Source: Actinomyces sp.
Lineage (GTDB): Bacteria; Actinomycetota; Actinomycetes; Actinomycetales; Actinomycetaceae
Direction of reading: 5' to 3'
Assembly: GCF_030530635.1 (NCBI RefSeq)
Contig: NZ_JAUMUL010000081.1
Location: forward strand, 1 to 11,884
Length of the DNA stretch: 11,884 nt
In this document: positions 4,065 to 11,836 of the stretch, one piece after another
Numbering within the stretch: the first letter of the stretch is position 1
Layout of the letters: every line of letters starts with the position of its first letter
Position numbers and translations under genes: made by a program
The notes under the pieces: generated by a model
Told to the model about the DNA's origin: nothing
The model's database searches: none
Seen by the model: the letters and a program-made list of their open reading frames with translations, nothing else

Positions 4065-5549
4065 ATGGTGAAGAGGTTCCTGCAGTTGCGACGCGCACTC
4101 GCCGCACACACGCCCAGACACGCCGCCGGCGGACTCGGTCGCCGGCGACTGCTGTCGGCGCTGCTCGCGCTCGTCCTGGCGGCTCCGCTAGCGGGCCTGA
4201 GCGGGCGTGCCGCCTACGCCGCGGATCTCGCTCCGGACGGGGCGAGCATTGGTGGGCTGAGTGTGGCCGGTATGAGCCGCGCCGAGGTCGCCACCACCAT
4301 CGCCGAGCAGGCTGAGATCGTCAAAGTTTCCATCACCGTCGCCGGGCAGACCGTGGAGACTCCGCTGGGGCAGGCCGGCGGGCGTATAAACGCCACGGCG
4401 CTGGCTGACGCCCTGGTTGACGGTGTCGATCCGACGGAGTCGGCCGCCTCCGAAACTGACTCGGCCGCGGGGGCCGAGGCTGCCGCAACCGTCGATGCCG
4501 ATGCTGTGGCCGCCTTCGCCGAACGCATCGACGCCCGGGTCGGCGCCCCGGCCGTCAGCGCCTCCATCCGGCCCACCGCCGACGGCGATGCTTTCGAAGT
4601 CGCGGTCGGTTCCCCGGGACGGGGCGTGGATCGGGACTCCTTGTCCGAACTGGTCCAGACCGCCGCATACACCGTGACCTCCCAGAGTGCTGAGCTTCCG
4701 CTTGAGGACATCGCGCCGGCGGTCTCCGACATGGCCGCCCAGCAGGCGGCTACGGCGGCCAACACCCTGATAACCCCCGAGGTGACACTCACCGGCGCGG
4801 GGGAGACCATGAAGGCCGATGCCGCCACCCGTGCGTCCTGGGTGGGTACCACCGTCGTCAATGGTGAACTAGTGCCCGTGCTGCTACGGGAGAGCGTGGC
4901 CGCATGGGTCGACCGGGTCGCCGCCTCCGCCGAAGTGGACCCAATCAGCGCCATCGACAACGTCGACGCCGAAGGAAACCGGCTCGAACCCGCTCGGCCG
5001 GCTCAGGCGGGCCTGGAAGTCACCAATCGCGAGGCGGTCACAGACGGGATCATCACCGCCCTGGAATCTCATAAGCCCTACGCCGGCGAGTTGATCACCC
5101 GGGAGGTGGAGGCCGGCGTCGAACAGCGAGTCGTCTCATCCGGCACCGACCGCTTCGCCTACGCCGCGCGCGCTGACGAGAAGTGGGTGGACATCAACCT
5201 CACGGATTCCACCATCACCGCCTACAAGGGCTACGAGCAGGTGCACGGTCCAGTCCTCATGAACCACGGCGGCCCGGGTAACGAGACCATCACTGGCACC
5301 TACGAGGTGTACCTGAGCTACGCGAAGCAGGACCTGGGCTGCACCGCCGGCTGGTCCTACTGCCAGAAGGACGTCGCCTGGGTGACCTACTGGCACGGCA
5401 ACTACGCCATCCACTCCGCCCCGTGGGCCAAACACTTCGGTGTCGGAGCCGACGCCGGCTCGCACGGCTGCATCAACCTCCCGGAAGACGAGGCCCGTTG
5501 GTACTACGACTGGGCCGAGACCGGAACCACCGTCGTCAGCCACTATTGA
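4065..5549 (+). CDS. Secreted L,D-transpeptidase (YkuD domain) with N-terminal PG-binding-like region
   Basis: The enzyme forms 3-3 crosslinks in peptidoglycan or attaches proteins to it, using a catalytic cysteine outside the membrane. From ATG 4065 it has 494 residues. A basic N-terminus (RRR at 26-28) and hydrophobic core (29-45) precede a likely signal cleavage at AYA|AD (after residue 52). Next is GASIGGLSVAGMSRAE, typical of the peptidoglycan-binding region found before YkuD domains, an Ala/Asp-rich spacer, and a second similar region. The YkuD domain runs from about residue 372 (EKWVDINL). It ends with the motif His450 ... Ser466-His467-Gly468-Cys469, Cys469 being the nucleophile. Cys426 and Cys433 lie close together and could form a disulfide. 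Start choice is open: TTG 4053, ATG 4065 and GTG 4068 share the frame, and GGAGG spacing favours 4068, which hardly changes the protein. The gene is monocistronic and convergent with the TetR gene. Confidence 0.9.
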   Translation: MVKRFLQLRRALAAHTPRHAAGGLGRRRLLSALLALVLAAPLAGLSGRAAYAADLAPDGASIGGLSVAGMSRAEVATTIAEQAEIVKVSITVAGQTVETPLGQAGGRINATALADALVDGVDPTESAASETDSAAGAEAAATVDADAVAAFAERIDARVGAPAVSASIRPTADGDAFEVAVGSPGRGVDRDSLSELVQTAAYTVTSQSAELPLEDIAPAVSDMAAQQAATAANTLITPEVTLTGAGETMKADAATRASWVGTTVVNGELVPVLLRESVAAWVDRVAASAEVDPISAIDNVDAEGNRLEPARPAQAGLEVTNREAVTDGIITALESHKPYAGELITREVEAGVEQRVVSSGTDRFAYAARADEKWVDINLTDSTITAYKGYEQVHGPVLMNHGGPGNETITGTYEVYLSYAKQDLGCTAGWSYCQKDVAWVTYWHGNYAIHSAPWAKHFGVGADAGSHGCINLPEDEARWYYDWAETGTTVVSHY

Positions 5550-5592
5550 GCCACTGAGCCACGGCGGCATAGGCAGCCGGACCGGCCTTTGG

Positions 5593-6309
5593 CTACTCGC
5601 TGCTCGTCGGCTGCGCGGCATTACTGGCGATGCCGCGGATGATGACCTCGATCTTGCGGTCCAGCCAGCCGCGGTCGAGCCAGCTGGCGGAAGGGGCCAA
5701 CGCGGCGGGAAGCTGCGCCGCGCGCCCGTCCTCCTCATAGCGCCTGCGGGCCTCCTCCAGACCGCTCGGGGTACGCGGGCCTCCTCGGTCGTCGCCATTC
5801 GCCCCCTTGGGTGAGGTCCTCGGAGCCTCGCCGGAGGGGGCGCGGGCCACTTCGGTCTGCAAGTGCACGCTGATGACCGTGTCGGCGATGAAGTCCAGGG
5901 CCAGGACGGCGTCGTCGGAGCGCAGGCCGCCCTGCGCGAATGCGTGCCGCGCTTGCGTAATGGGGCGGGCGAAGAACTGGTAGGCCCAGGAGGTTGACAG
6001 CAGCACGCCGGCCAGGCCCGGATGGGCTTCCAACAGCGCCCACAGGCGTTCGGCGTAGTCACGCGCCACCCTGTGCCAGGGGCCGGAAAGATCGGAGAAA
6101 TCGATGTCTCGCGCAATCCGCTCCAGGCAGGCGCGCAGCAGATCCTCGCGCGAGCTGATCGTGCGGTACAGCGCCGAGGTCGCCACCCCCAGCCGCTGGG
6201 CCACGTCGGAGAGGGTGAACCGGTCAATGCCGATATCGAGTGCCGCATCCACCACGTCCCGGCGTGCAAACCCCGGCTTGGGCCCGGTGGGATTGCCAAG
6301 ACGAGTCAT
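5593..6309 (-). CDS. TetR/AcrR-family transcriptional regulator
   Basis: A 238-residue regulator. The N-terminal helix-turn-helix spans about residues 14-60: FARRDVVDAALDIGIDRFTL, then SDVAQRLGVATSALYRTISS, then REDLL. This is the standard TetR DNA-binding domain, followed by an all-helical ligand domain with a Gly/Pro/Arg-rich insertion (about residues 168-190). It is divergent from the ABC transporter pair with a 155-base shared promoter region, so it most likely represses or tunes that operon in response to a small molecule. ATG 6309 was chosen because it gives the normal short lead into the helix-turn-helix. A frame-extended start at 6411 would add a basic tail unlike the family and cover the promoter. 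AAGGTC just upstream may be a ribosome-binding site or part of a -10 box. The stop (TAG) is 43 bases from the stop of the L,D-transpeptidase gene. The ligand cannot be told from the sequence. Confidence 0.88.
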   Translation of the reverse strand: MTRLGNPTGPKPGFARRDVVDAALDIGIDRFTLSDVAQRLGVATSALYRTISSREDLLRACLERIARDIDFSDLSGPWHRVARDYAERLWALLEAHPGLAGVLLSTSWAYQFFARPITQARHAFAQGGLRSDDAVLALDFIADTVISVHLQTEVARAPSGEAPRTSPKGANGDDRGGPRTPSGLEEARRRYEEDGRAAQLPAALAPSASWLDRGWLDRKIEVIIRGIASNAAQPTSSE

Positions 6310-6316
6310 GTGTCTG

Positions 6317-6322
6317 ACCTTA
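6317..6322 (-). promoter_or_regulatory. Possible -10 box of the TetR gene
   Basis: Read on the minus strand this is TAAGGT, followed by CA. It ends eight bases before the ATG at 6309, so transcription would start at or next to the start codon (leaderless), as is common in Actinobacteria. The same eight bases, TAAGGTCA, occur on the plus strand at 6413-6420. No clear -35 was found. AAGG could instead act as a ribosome-binding site. Confidence 0.35.
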
Positions 6323-6368
6323 CGCGGTCTGTCGCTTCGGCGGTGAGGGGAGGCGTGGTGAGCGCCTC

Positions 6369-6389
6369 GGACCGTTTTGCGTACGGCCC
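6369..6389. promoter_or_regulatory. Candidate TetR operator (inverted repeat)
   Basis: GGACCGT, seven bases, then ACGGCCC: six of seven positions pair. It lies between the divergent genes and directly before the ABC -35 box, the usual position and size for a TetR-family operator. Binding is inferred. Confidence 0.45.
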
Positions 6390-6418
6390 TTGCCCGCCGC
6401 TCCGATGCCAACTAAGGT
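6390..6418 (+). promoter_or_regulatory. Promoter of the ABC transporter operon
   Basis: TTGCCC (6390-6395), a 17-base spacer and TAAGGT (6413-6418). Start near 6425 gives a leader of about 40 bases that carries the GGAG site at 6453-6456 before ATG 6465. The candidate operator abuts the -35 box. Confidence 0.45.
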
Positions 6419-6464
6419 CACGCTCAGCAAATAGAGAAAACCATTCGTGATTGGAGTGTGAGAC

Positions 6465-8381
6465 ATGCCCGCTGCACATACCACGACGATGAGCGCATCA
6501 CCGGCCCGGTCGTCGGAGGCGTCCTCTCCGCCCGTCTCTAGGCCGCCGACCGATACCGATCCGCGTGACCAGGGCGCCGGCCGGGGTGGCCGCAACGCCG
6601 ACTCCGGCGACGACCGGGCTCGCGCCGTCGCCGGGCAGGCGGCCGTTAAACGCCTCGGTGCGCCGGTGCGCTCCCGGCTGCGCCTCGGGCAGGTGCTCGT
6701 AGTTGTTTCCGGGCTGCTTTCCATCGCCCCGTATGTGGCGCTCGTACAGTTGGGTGACATCCTGCTGGCGGCCCACGAGGCGGGCTCTGCCCCCGACCCG
6801 GAGCGCGTGCGCGCCACGGTGACGGTGCTGATCGGCGCCTACTCCACCCGCCTGCTGCTGTACTTCCTGGCCCTGCTCATCACCCACTTCGCCGACCTCG
6901 CTCTGCGTGACCGGCTGCGCCGCGACATCGTGGCCCGGCTGACCCGTACGCCCCTGAGCTGGTTCACCGCCTCCACCTCCGGCCGGCTGCGCAAGGCGGT
7001 GCAGGACGACACCACCACCGTTCACACCGTCATCGCCCACGGGCCGGTGGAGCGCCTCAACGCGGTGGTCACCCCGGCGGCGCTCCTGGCCTGCGCCTTC
7101 TGGATCGACTGGCGGCTGGGACTGCTGAGCATCGGCACCATCCCGCTGTTCTTCGCCACCTACTCCCTGTCCATGCGCGGCATGAATGAGAAGACCGTGG
7201 AGATGGACCGCCGCCTGGAGAACATCTCCTCCGCCATGGTGGAGTTCGTGGCCGGCATCGGGGTGGTCAAGGCCTTCGGGCAGGTAGGCCGCGCCCATGC
7301 GGCCTACCTGCGCGCCGGTGACGAATTCTCCACGTTCTACCGCGTCTGGGCCATGTCGATGATGAACATCAGCTGCCTGTCCATCACCTGGGTGTCCATC
7401 CCGGTGCTGCTGCTGGTCAACCTGGGCGGCGGGAGCCTGCTGCTGCGCGCCGGTCTGGTCACGCTGCCGCAGATGCTCACCACCACACTGATCGCCCTGG
7501 TGCTGCCCGGCGCCATGGTCACCATCGCCTCCGTCTCCTGGTCCTACCAGCAGGCCGGGGCGGCCGCGCTGCGCCTGTGCGACATACTCGACGCCCCCAC
7601 CCTGCCCGCCGCCGTCCACCCGCGCCGCCCGGACGGCGCCCGGGTGGAGATCGAGCACGTGTCCTACTCCTACGGGCGGACCCTCGCCGTCGACGACGCC
7701 TGCCTCACCCTGGAGCCCGGCACCGTCACCGCCCTGCTGGGCCCCTCCGGCTCCGGCAAATCGACGCTGGCGACCCTGATCGCCCGCTTCGCCGACCCCG
7801 ACGCCGGCACCGTGCGCATCGGCGGGGTGGACCTGCGCGACATGGATGAGCAGACCCTGTACGACACGGTCTCCTTCGTGCTCCAGGATCCTCAGCTGCT
7901 CGACGCCCCTATCCGCGACAACATCGCCCTCGGCCGCCCAGGCGCGGACTTGGAGCAGGTGCGTGCCGCCGCCCGCGTCGCCCAGATAGACGACTTCATC
8001 ATGACGCTTCCCAGCGGCTATGACACCGTCGTCGGCCGGGACACGGCCCTGTCCGGCGGGCAGGCCCAACGCATCGCCATCGCCCGGGCGGTCCTGTGCG
8101 ACACCCCGGTAATCCTGCTCGACGAGGCCACCGCCATGGCCGACCCCGAGTCCGAGGCCGAGATTCAGCAGGCCCTGGCGGAGCTGGTCAAGGGCCGTAC
8201 GGTACTGGTGATCGCCCACCGGCCCGCAGCTGTCCGCGGCGCCCACCGCATCGTGGTCATGGACCGCGGCCGCATCGTGGCTGCCGGCACTCACGACGAA
8301 CTGCTGACCGAACCCCACTACCGGGCGCTGCTGCGTCAGGGCGGCGTCGACGTCGACTCCGAGGAGAATAGCCATGACTGA
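6465..8381 (+). CDS. ABC transporter half-molecule (permease fused to ATPase), first of pair; IrtA/YbtP-like
   Basis: A 638-residue exporter-fold half-transporter. A Pro/Ser/Arg-rich cytoplasmic leader (about 1-60) is followed by a six-helix membrane domain (about 70-365) and a nucleotide-binding domain (about 390-630). The ATPase motifs are complete: Walker A GPSGSGKST (426-434), Q-loop FVLQD, signature LSGGQ (529-533), Walker B ending Asp553-Glu554, and switch His585. The D-loop reads DEATAMADPESE. An 'ATAxADPESE' form is what I recall from the IrtA/YbtP siderophore-uptake group rather than the usual 'ATSALD' of drug exporters; this is from memory and unchecked. GGAG eight bases before the ATG supports the start. 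The next gene overlaps by eight bases, so the two should be translated together and form a heterodimer in the plasma membrane. The divergent TetR gene is the likely regulator. Iron-siderophore import, peptide or drug export all remain possible. Confidence 0.87.
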   Translation: MPAAHTTTMSASPARSSEASSPPVSRPPTDTDPRDQGAGRGGRNADSGDDRARAVAGQAAVKRLGAPVRSRLRLGQVLVVVSGLLSIAPYVALVQLGDILLAAHEAGSAPDPERVRATVTVLIGAYSTRLLLYFLALLITHFADLALRDRLRRDIVARLTRTPLSWFTASTSGRLRKAVQDDTTTVHTVIAHGPVERLNAVVTPAALLACAFWIDWRLGLLSIGTIPLFFATYSLSMRGMNEKTVEMDRRLENISSAMVEFVAGIGVVKAFGQVGRAHAAYLRAGDEFSTFYRVWAMSMMNISCLSITWVSIPVLLLVNLGGGSLLLRAGLVTLPQMLTTTLIALVLPGAMVTIASVSWSYQQAGAAALRLCDILDAPTLPAAVHPRRPDGARVEIEHVSYSYGRTLAVDDACLTLEPGTVTALLGPSGSGKSTLATLIARFADPDAGTVRIGGVDLRDMDEQTLYDTVSFVLQDPQLLDAPIRDNIALGRPGADLEQVRAAARVAQIDDFIMTLPSGYDTVVGRDTALSGGQAQRIAIARAVLCDTPVILLDEATAMADPESEAEIQQALAELVKGRTVLVIAHRPAAVRGAHRIVVMDRGRIVAAGTHDELLTEPHYRALLRQGGVDVDSEENSHD

Positions 8382-10209
8382 CACCACGAGTTCGGCTATG
8401 AACCCCGTCGTGAACCGGGCGGCTTCGGGCGCCCCGGCTTTAGCGGCTTCATCTTCATCTGCCTCCCGCTCCCTGATGGCGCGCTACCGACGCCTCATGG
8501 GGCCTGTCGCCTGGCGGCAGGTCGTCGGCGGCATAGGAATCGGAGTCCTCAGCGGCGTGTTCTCGGGCCTGGCGCTATTGTTCCTGCTCCCGGCCTCAGT
8601 GGCGCTGGCGACCGGCCGAAACAGTTGGGGACTGGGCTTCGGCGCCTGGCTGATCATGCTCGCCGTCCTCGCCGTCGCCTGCGCCGTAGCCGACTACTTC
8701 AGCCAGCGCATCGGCATGACGGGCGCACTCGGCTTCCAGCACGACGTCCACTACGCCATCGGCGACCAGGTTGCCCGCGTGCCCCTGAGTTGGTTCACCG
8801 CCGATTCCGCCGGCGTCATGTCCCGCGCCGTCTCCCGGGAGATGATGTCGCTGTCCGAGTCGGTGGCCCACTTCCTGAATTCGCTGAGCACCACGGTGGC
8901 CGGGTGCGTGGTCATCTGGCTGGGCTCCTGGGCCTGGGACTGGCGGTTGGGGCTGCTGCTGACCTGCGCGGCGCCGCTGCTGGCGGTGTTCCTGCGGGTC
9001 TCCCGCCGTCTGATCGACCACGGCAAGGCCCTCTCAGAGCCCGCTGAACGCGAGCTCGCCGCCCGCATAGTGGAGTTCGCACGCTGCCAGGGGGCGTTGC
9101 GTTCCTGCCACGCGAGTACCGACTACCGTCAGTTGGCCGATGCCTTCGACGTCGTGGCCCGCACCTCCCGCCGCGGCCTGTGGTGGGAGACCGCCGGCAA
9201 CATGGTCAATGGAGTCCTGGTCCAGGTGATCGTCGTGGCCATGATCGCCCTGTCGGCGGCCCTGTCCGTCTCCGGGGCCTTGGACCCGCTGCAGACGGTC
9301 GTCACCATCGGCATCTGCCTGCGATTCACCACCATGCTGGAATCCATCGGTGCCACCACCGCCGGTATTGAGGAGCGGCGTCAGATGATGGACCATCTAG
9401 ACGCCGTCATGGACGTGCCCCCGCTGCCGGAGCCGGTCACCACCGCCACGGAGCCAGAGCCCGGTGCCGTCGAACTCGACGACGTCCACTTCGCCTACCG
9501 GGCCGGCACGCCGGTGCTGCGTGGAGTCAATATGCACGTGCCCGCCCGCTCCATGTGCGCGGTGGTAGGTCCCTCCGGCAGTGGGAAGACCACCATCGCC
9601 CGTCTGGTTGCCCGCTTCTGGGACGTGGACGCCGGCACCGTGCGCGTGGGCGGCACCGACGTACGAGACATGCCGGTATCTCAGCTCATGGGGCAGATCT
9701 CCATGGTCTTCCAGGACGTATACCTATTCGATGACACCCTGGAGGCCAATATCCGCATCGGAGACCCCGAGGCCGGTACTGATCGGGTGCGGTGGGCGGC
9801 GGACCTGGCCGGGGTCACCGAGATCGTGGACCGGCTGCCCGACGGCTGGGACACGCGCGTCGGTGAGGGCGGGCAGGCCCTGTCTGGTGGGGAGCGGCAG
9901 CGGGTGTCCATCGCCCGCGCCCTGCTCAAACAAGCACCCATCGTGTTGCTGGACGAGGCCACCAGTGCCCTGGATGCGGAGAACGAGGTACATATCGTGG
10001 CCGCCATGCAGGAGCTGCGGCGCAACTCCGCCCTGATCGTGATCGCCCACAAACTGGAGACTATCGCCGCCGCCGACCAGGTGATCGTCCTGAACGAAGC
10101 CGGGCAGGTGGCCCAGCGCGGTACCCACGCCGATCTGGTGGACGCCCCCGGCCCCTACCAGGACTTCTGGAACTACCGCACCCGTGCCGCCGGCTGGCGG
10201 CTCGTATGA
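8374..10209 (+). CDS. ABC transporter half-molecule (permease fused to ATPase), second of pair; IrtB/YbtQ-like
   Basis: A 611-residue partner of the upstream gene. A Ser/Ala-rich leader (about 1-35) precedes a six-helix membrane domain (about 40-340) and a nucleotide-binding domain (about 365-600). Motifs are Walker A GPSGSGKTT (399-407), Q-loop VFQDVYLFDDT, signature LSGGE (503-507), Walker B with Asp527-Glu528 followed by the standard ATSALD, and switch His559. Both ATP sites of the heterodimer therefore look catalytically complete. The Q-loop segment resembles that of YbtQ/IrtB proteins. Its ATG lies inside the end of the first gene (shared ATGACTGA), with GAGGAG seven bases upstream, indicating translational coupling. 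The two membrane domains share the P-L-S-W-F-T-A motif at the first cytoplasmic loop, so the pair arose by duplication. A strong hairpin follows the gene and should end the operon. Confidence 0.87.
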   Translation: MTDTTSSAMNPVVNRAASGAPALAASSSSASRSLMARYRRLMGPVAWRQVVGGIGIGVLSGVFSGLALLFLLPASVALATGRNSWGLGFGAWLIMLAVLAVACAVADYFSQRIGMTGALGFQHDVHYAIGDQVARVPLSWFTADSAGVMSRAVSREMMSLSESVAHFLNSLSTTVAGCVVIWLGSWAWDWRLGLLLTCAAPLLAVFLRVSRRLIDHGKALSEPAERELAARIVEFARCQGALRSCHASTDYRQLADAFDVVARTSRRGLWWETAGNMVNGVLVQVIVVAMIALSAALSVSGALDPLQTVVTIGICLRFTTMLESIGATTAGIEERRQMMDHLDAVMDVPPLPEPVTTATEPEPGAVELDDVHFAYRAGTPVLRGVNMHVPARSMCAVVGPSGSGKTTIARLVARFWDVDAGTVRVGGTDVRDMPVSQLMGQISMVFQDVYLFDDTLEANIRIGDPEAGTDRVRWAADLAGVTEIVDRLPDGWDTRVGEGGQALSGGERQRVSIARALLKQAPIVLLDEATSALDAENEVHIVAAMQELRRNSALIVIAHKLETIAAADQVIVLNEAGQVAQRGTHADLVDAPGPYQDFWNYRTRAAGWRLV

Positions 10210-10232
10210 GAGTGGAGCCGTAGTGGGGTGCC

Positions 10233-10257
10233 CCGTCCCGGCAATCCGCCGGGACGG
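10233..10257 (+). terminator. Hairpin between the ABC operon and tsaD
   Basis: CCGTCCCGGC (10233-10242) and GCCGGGACGG (10248-10257) form a perfect 10-bp stem with a five-base loop, 23 bases after the ABC stop codon. There is no T-run. It is probably the operon terminator, and separates tsaD transcriptionally. Confidence 0.6.
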
Positions 10258-10266
10258 CCGGGCGGC

Positions 10267-10272
10267 TACGCT
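10267..10272 (+). promoter_or_regulatory. Possible -10 box for leaderless tsaD
   Basis: TACGCT fits TAnnnT and ends eight bases before GTG 10281, so the transcript could begin at the start codon. No ribosome-binding site is visible before that GTG, which fits a leaderless mRNA. No clear -35 is seen, and the hairpin covers that region. Confidence 0.35.
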
Positions 10273-10280
10273 TGGACGCC

Positions 10281-11327
10281 GTGAGTGAAGCACTGATCCT
10301 CGGTATCGAGTCCACCTGCGACGAGACCGGCGTCGCCCTGGTGCGCGGGCACGAGCTGCTCGGCGACGTGGTGGCCACCTCCATGGACGAGTACGCCCGC
10401 TTCGGTGGCATAATCCCCGAGATCGCCTCACGCGCCCACCTGGAGTCCTTCCTGCCCACTCTGGATGAGGCTCTGGAACGGGCTGGAGTCGACCTTAAAG
10501 ACGTCGACGCAATCGCCGTCAGTGCAGGCCCGGGGCTGATCGGCTCCCTGACTGTGGGCGTTAGCGCGGCCAAGGCTCTGGCGGCGTCGCTGGGCAAGCC
10601 GATATACGGGGTCAACCACGTGGTCGGGCACATCGCCGTCGATGAGCTCATCGACGGTCCGGTGCCAGAGCACTTCATCGGGTTGATCGTCTCCGGCGGC
10701 CACTCCAGCCTGCTGGACATCCGCGACCTGGCCACCGACGTCGTCGAACTCGGCGGTACCCTCGACGACGCCGCCGGAGAGGCTTTCGACAAGGTCGGCC
10801 GACTGCTCGGCCTGCCCTATCCGGGTGGCCCGCACGTGGACCGCCTGGCCCAAGCGGGGGATGTGGAGGCGATCCGCTTCCCGCGCGGCCTGGCCGCCGC
10901 CAAGGATCGGGAGCGCCACCGCTACGACTTCTCATTCTCCGGTCTGAAGACGGCGGTCGCCCGCTACGTGGAGTCCCTGGCGGAGGCCGAGCAGGAGGTG
11001 CCCGCCGCCGATGTGTGCGCCGCCTTCTCCGAGGCGGTCAACGACTCGCTGACTGCCAAGGCGGTGCAGGCCTGCCGGGATACCGGTTGTGACACTCTGG
11101 TGATCGGTGGTGGGTTCTCAGCCAACTCGCGGCTGCGGGCCCTGGCGGCGCAACGCTGTGAGGAAGCCGGCATTAACTTGCGGCTGCCGCCGCTGAAGTA
11201 CTGCACGGACAACGGCGCCCAGATCGCGGCCCTCGGTGCGGCGGCGGTGCGGGCGGATGTGGAACCGAGTCCCATGGACTTCGCCCCCGACTCGGGCATG
11301 CCCCTGGATGTGCCCGTGGCTCACTGA
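10281..11327 (+). CDS. tsaD: tRNA N6-threonylcarbamoyltransferase TsaD
   Basis: TsaD transfers the threonylcarbamoyl group from TC-AMP to adenosine 37 of ANN-decoding tRNAs, working with TsaB and TsaE in the cytoplasm. The 348-residue protein has the expected length. It opens with LGIESTCDETGVALV and contains SAGPGLIGSLTVG. It has the metal-binding NHVVGH motif (His113 and His117), SGGHSSLL, then DDAAGEAFDKVGRLLGLPYP. Further on are FSFSGLKTAV, VIGGGFSANSRLR and the third metal ligand Asp310 in CTDNGAQIA. All hallmark residues of this ASKHA-fold enzyme are present, so it should be active. GTG 10281 was chosen over TTG 10272: the protein then starts VSEALILGIEST like its relatives, and a -10 box sits at leaderless distance. 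In many Actinobacteria tsaD follows tsaE-tsaB-rimI; here those genes are not adjacent and the upstream neighbour is a transporter. Confidence 0.95.
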   Translation: MSEALILGIESTCDETGVALVRGHELLGDVVATSMDEYARFGGIIPEIASRAHLESFLPTLDEALERAGVDLKDVDAIAVSAGPGLIGSLTVGVSAAKALAASLGKPIYGVNHVVGHIAVDELIDGPVPEHFIGLIVSGGHSSLLDIRDLATDVVELGGTLDDAAGEAFDKVGRLLGLPYPGGPHVDRLAQAGDVEAIRFPRGLAAAKDRERHRYDFSFSGLKTAVARYVESLAEAEQEVPAADVCAAFSEAVNDSLTAKAVQACRDTGCDTLVIGGGFSANSRLRALAAQRCEEAGINLRLPPLKYCTDNGAQIAALGAAAVRADVEPSPMDFAPDSGMPLDVPVAH

Positions 11328-11330
11328 GCC

Positions 11331-11369
11331 GCTGAGGTCGGTTGATCTTACGTGCTGAGGTCGGTCGAT
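11331..11369 (+). repeat. Two direct 16-bp repeats after tsaD
   Basis: GCTGAGGTCGGTTGAT (11331-11346) and GCTGAGGTCGGTCGAT (11354-11369) differ at one base and have a 23-base period. They start four bases after the tsaD stop. A fragment GCTGAGG recurs at 11424-11430. No function is evident. Confidence 0.6.
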
Positions 11370-11382
11370 AAGGTTTGGGTAC

Positions 11383-11408
11383 CGGACCAACATTGGCTGT
11401 GGGGTCCG
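11383..11408 (+). terminator. Weak hairpin downstream of tsaD
   Basis: CGGACC (11383-11388) and GGTCCG (11403-11408) can pair around a 14-base loop. No T-run follows. It is the only terminator-like structure seen after tsaD. Confidence 0.25.
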
Positions 11409-11836
11409 TCGGTATCGTCGCGCGCTGAGGGGTTATCCGGACGTCTCTAGTGCGCACGAGTCCTTTGGGAGTCGGCTTCGAGAGCAGGTTGACTTGCGAT
11501 TGGGGTTGCATGCGGAGTCGTGAATCGACATGCCGGTGGTATTGCGAAGCGCGGCCGTGTAGGGGCGCTTCCGGTCAGGGGTGGTGCGGTTGTTTGAGGA
11601 TGCTGGCTAGCCGCTTACGAGGCTTGGTGGGGCGCCTACGATGCCGTCCGGCTCTCGAGGACGTCCACGCGCGAGGATGACCTCGCCGACCTGACGATGT
11701 ACTTGCCGGCCCGTGGACGACCGCCGACATCGCAGCCCCGATCCCTAACCTCCACCCATACAAGCCGGAGGCGCCCAAGTGCCGCGCCCGCTTACAGCCT
11801 CCTCAGGGACTTCCCGACGACGGCGGGAGCCGGGCG
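11409..11836. other. About 430 bp with no convincing gene
   Basis: Short open frames exist on both strands but none has a recognisable family, a good ribosome-binding site and consistent codon use together. A minus-strand frame ending near 11575 finishes KPRKRLASILKQ and could be a fragment of something, but too little is left to judge. A TTGACT at 11489-11494 has no matching -10. Lower coding density next to a presumed insertion sequence suggests more eroded debris. Confidence 0.4.

Noticed and set aside
4214..4960. 248-codon minus-strand frame opposite the L,D-transpeptidase gene
   Set aside because: Ser/Ala/Thr-rich shadow of the Ala-rich coding strand, with no motifs and no ribosome-binding site.
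5136..6299. 387-codon minus-strand frame overlapping both the transpeptidase end and the TetR gene
   Set aside because: It is in a different frame from the TetR helix-turn-helix protein and has no domain of its own; the overlap with two real genes makes it a shadow.
6411..6425. DtxR/IdeR iron box in front of the ABC operon
   Set aside because: TAAGGTCACGCTCAG shares only one loose half with the known 19-bp palindrome; the other half does not match.
6498..8387. Very long open frame (629 codons) on the minus strand opposite the first ABC gene
   Set aside because: It mirrors the G/C-rich third positions of the real gene. Its translation is low-complexity Gly/Gln/His/Asp-rich with no recognisable domain, whereas the plus strand has all ABC motifs.
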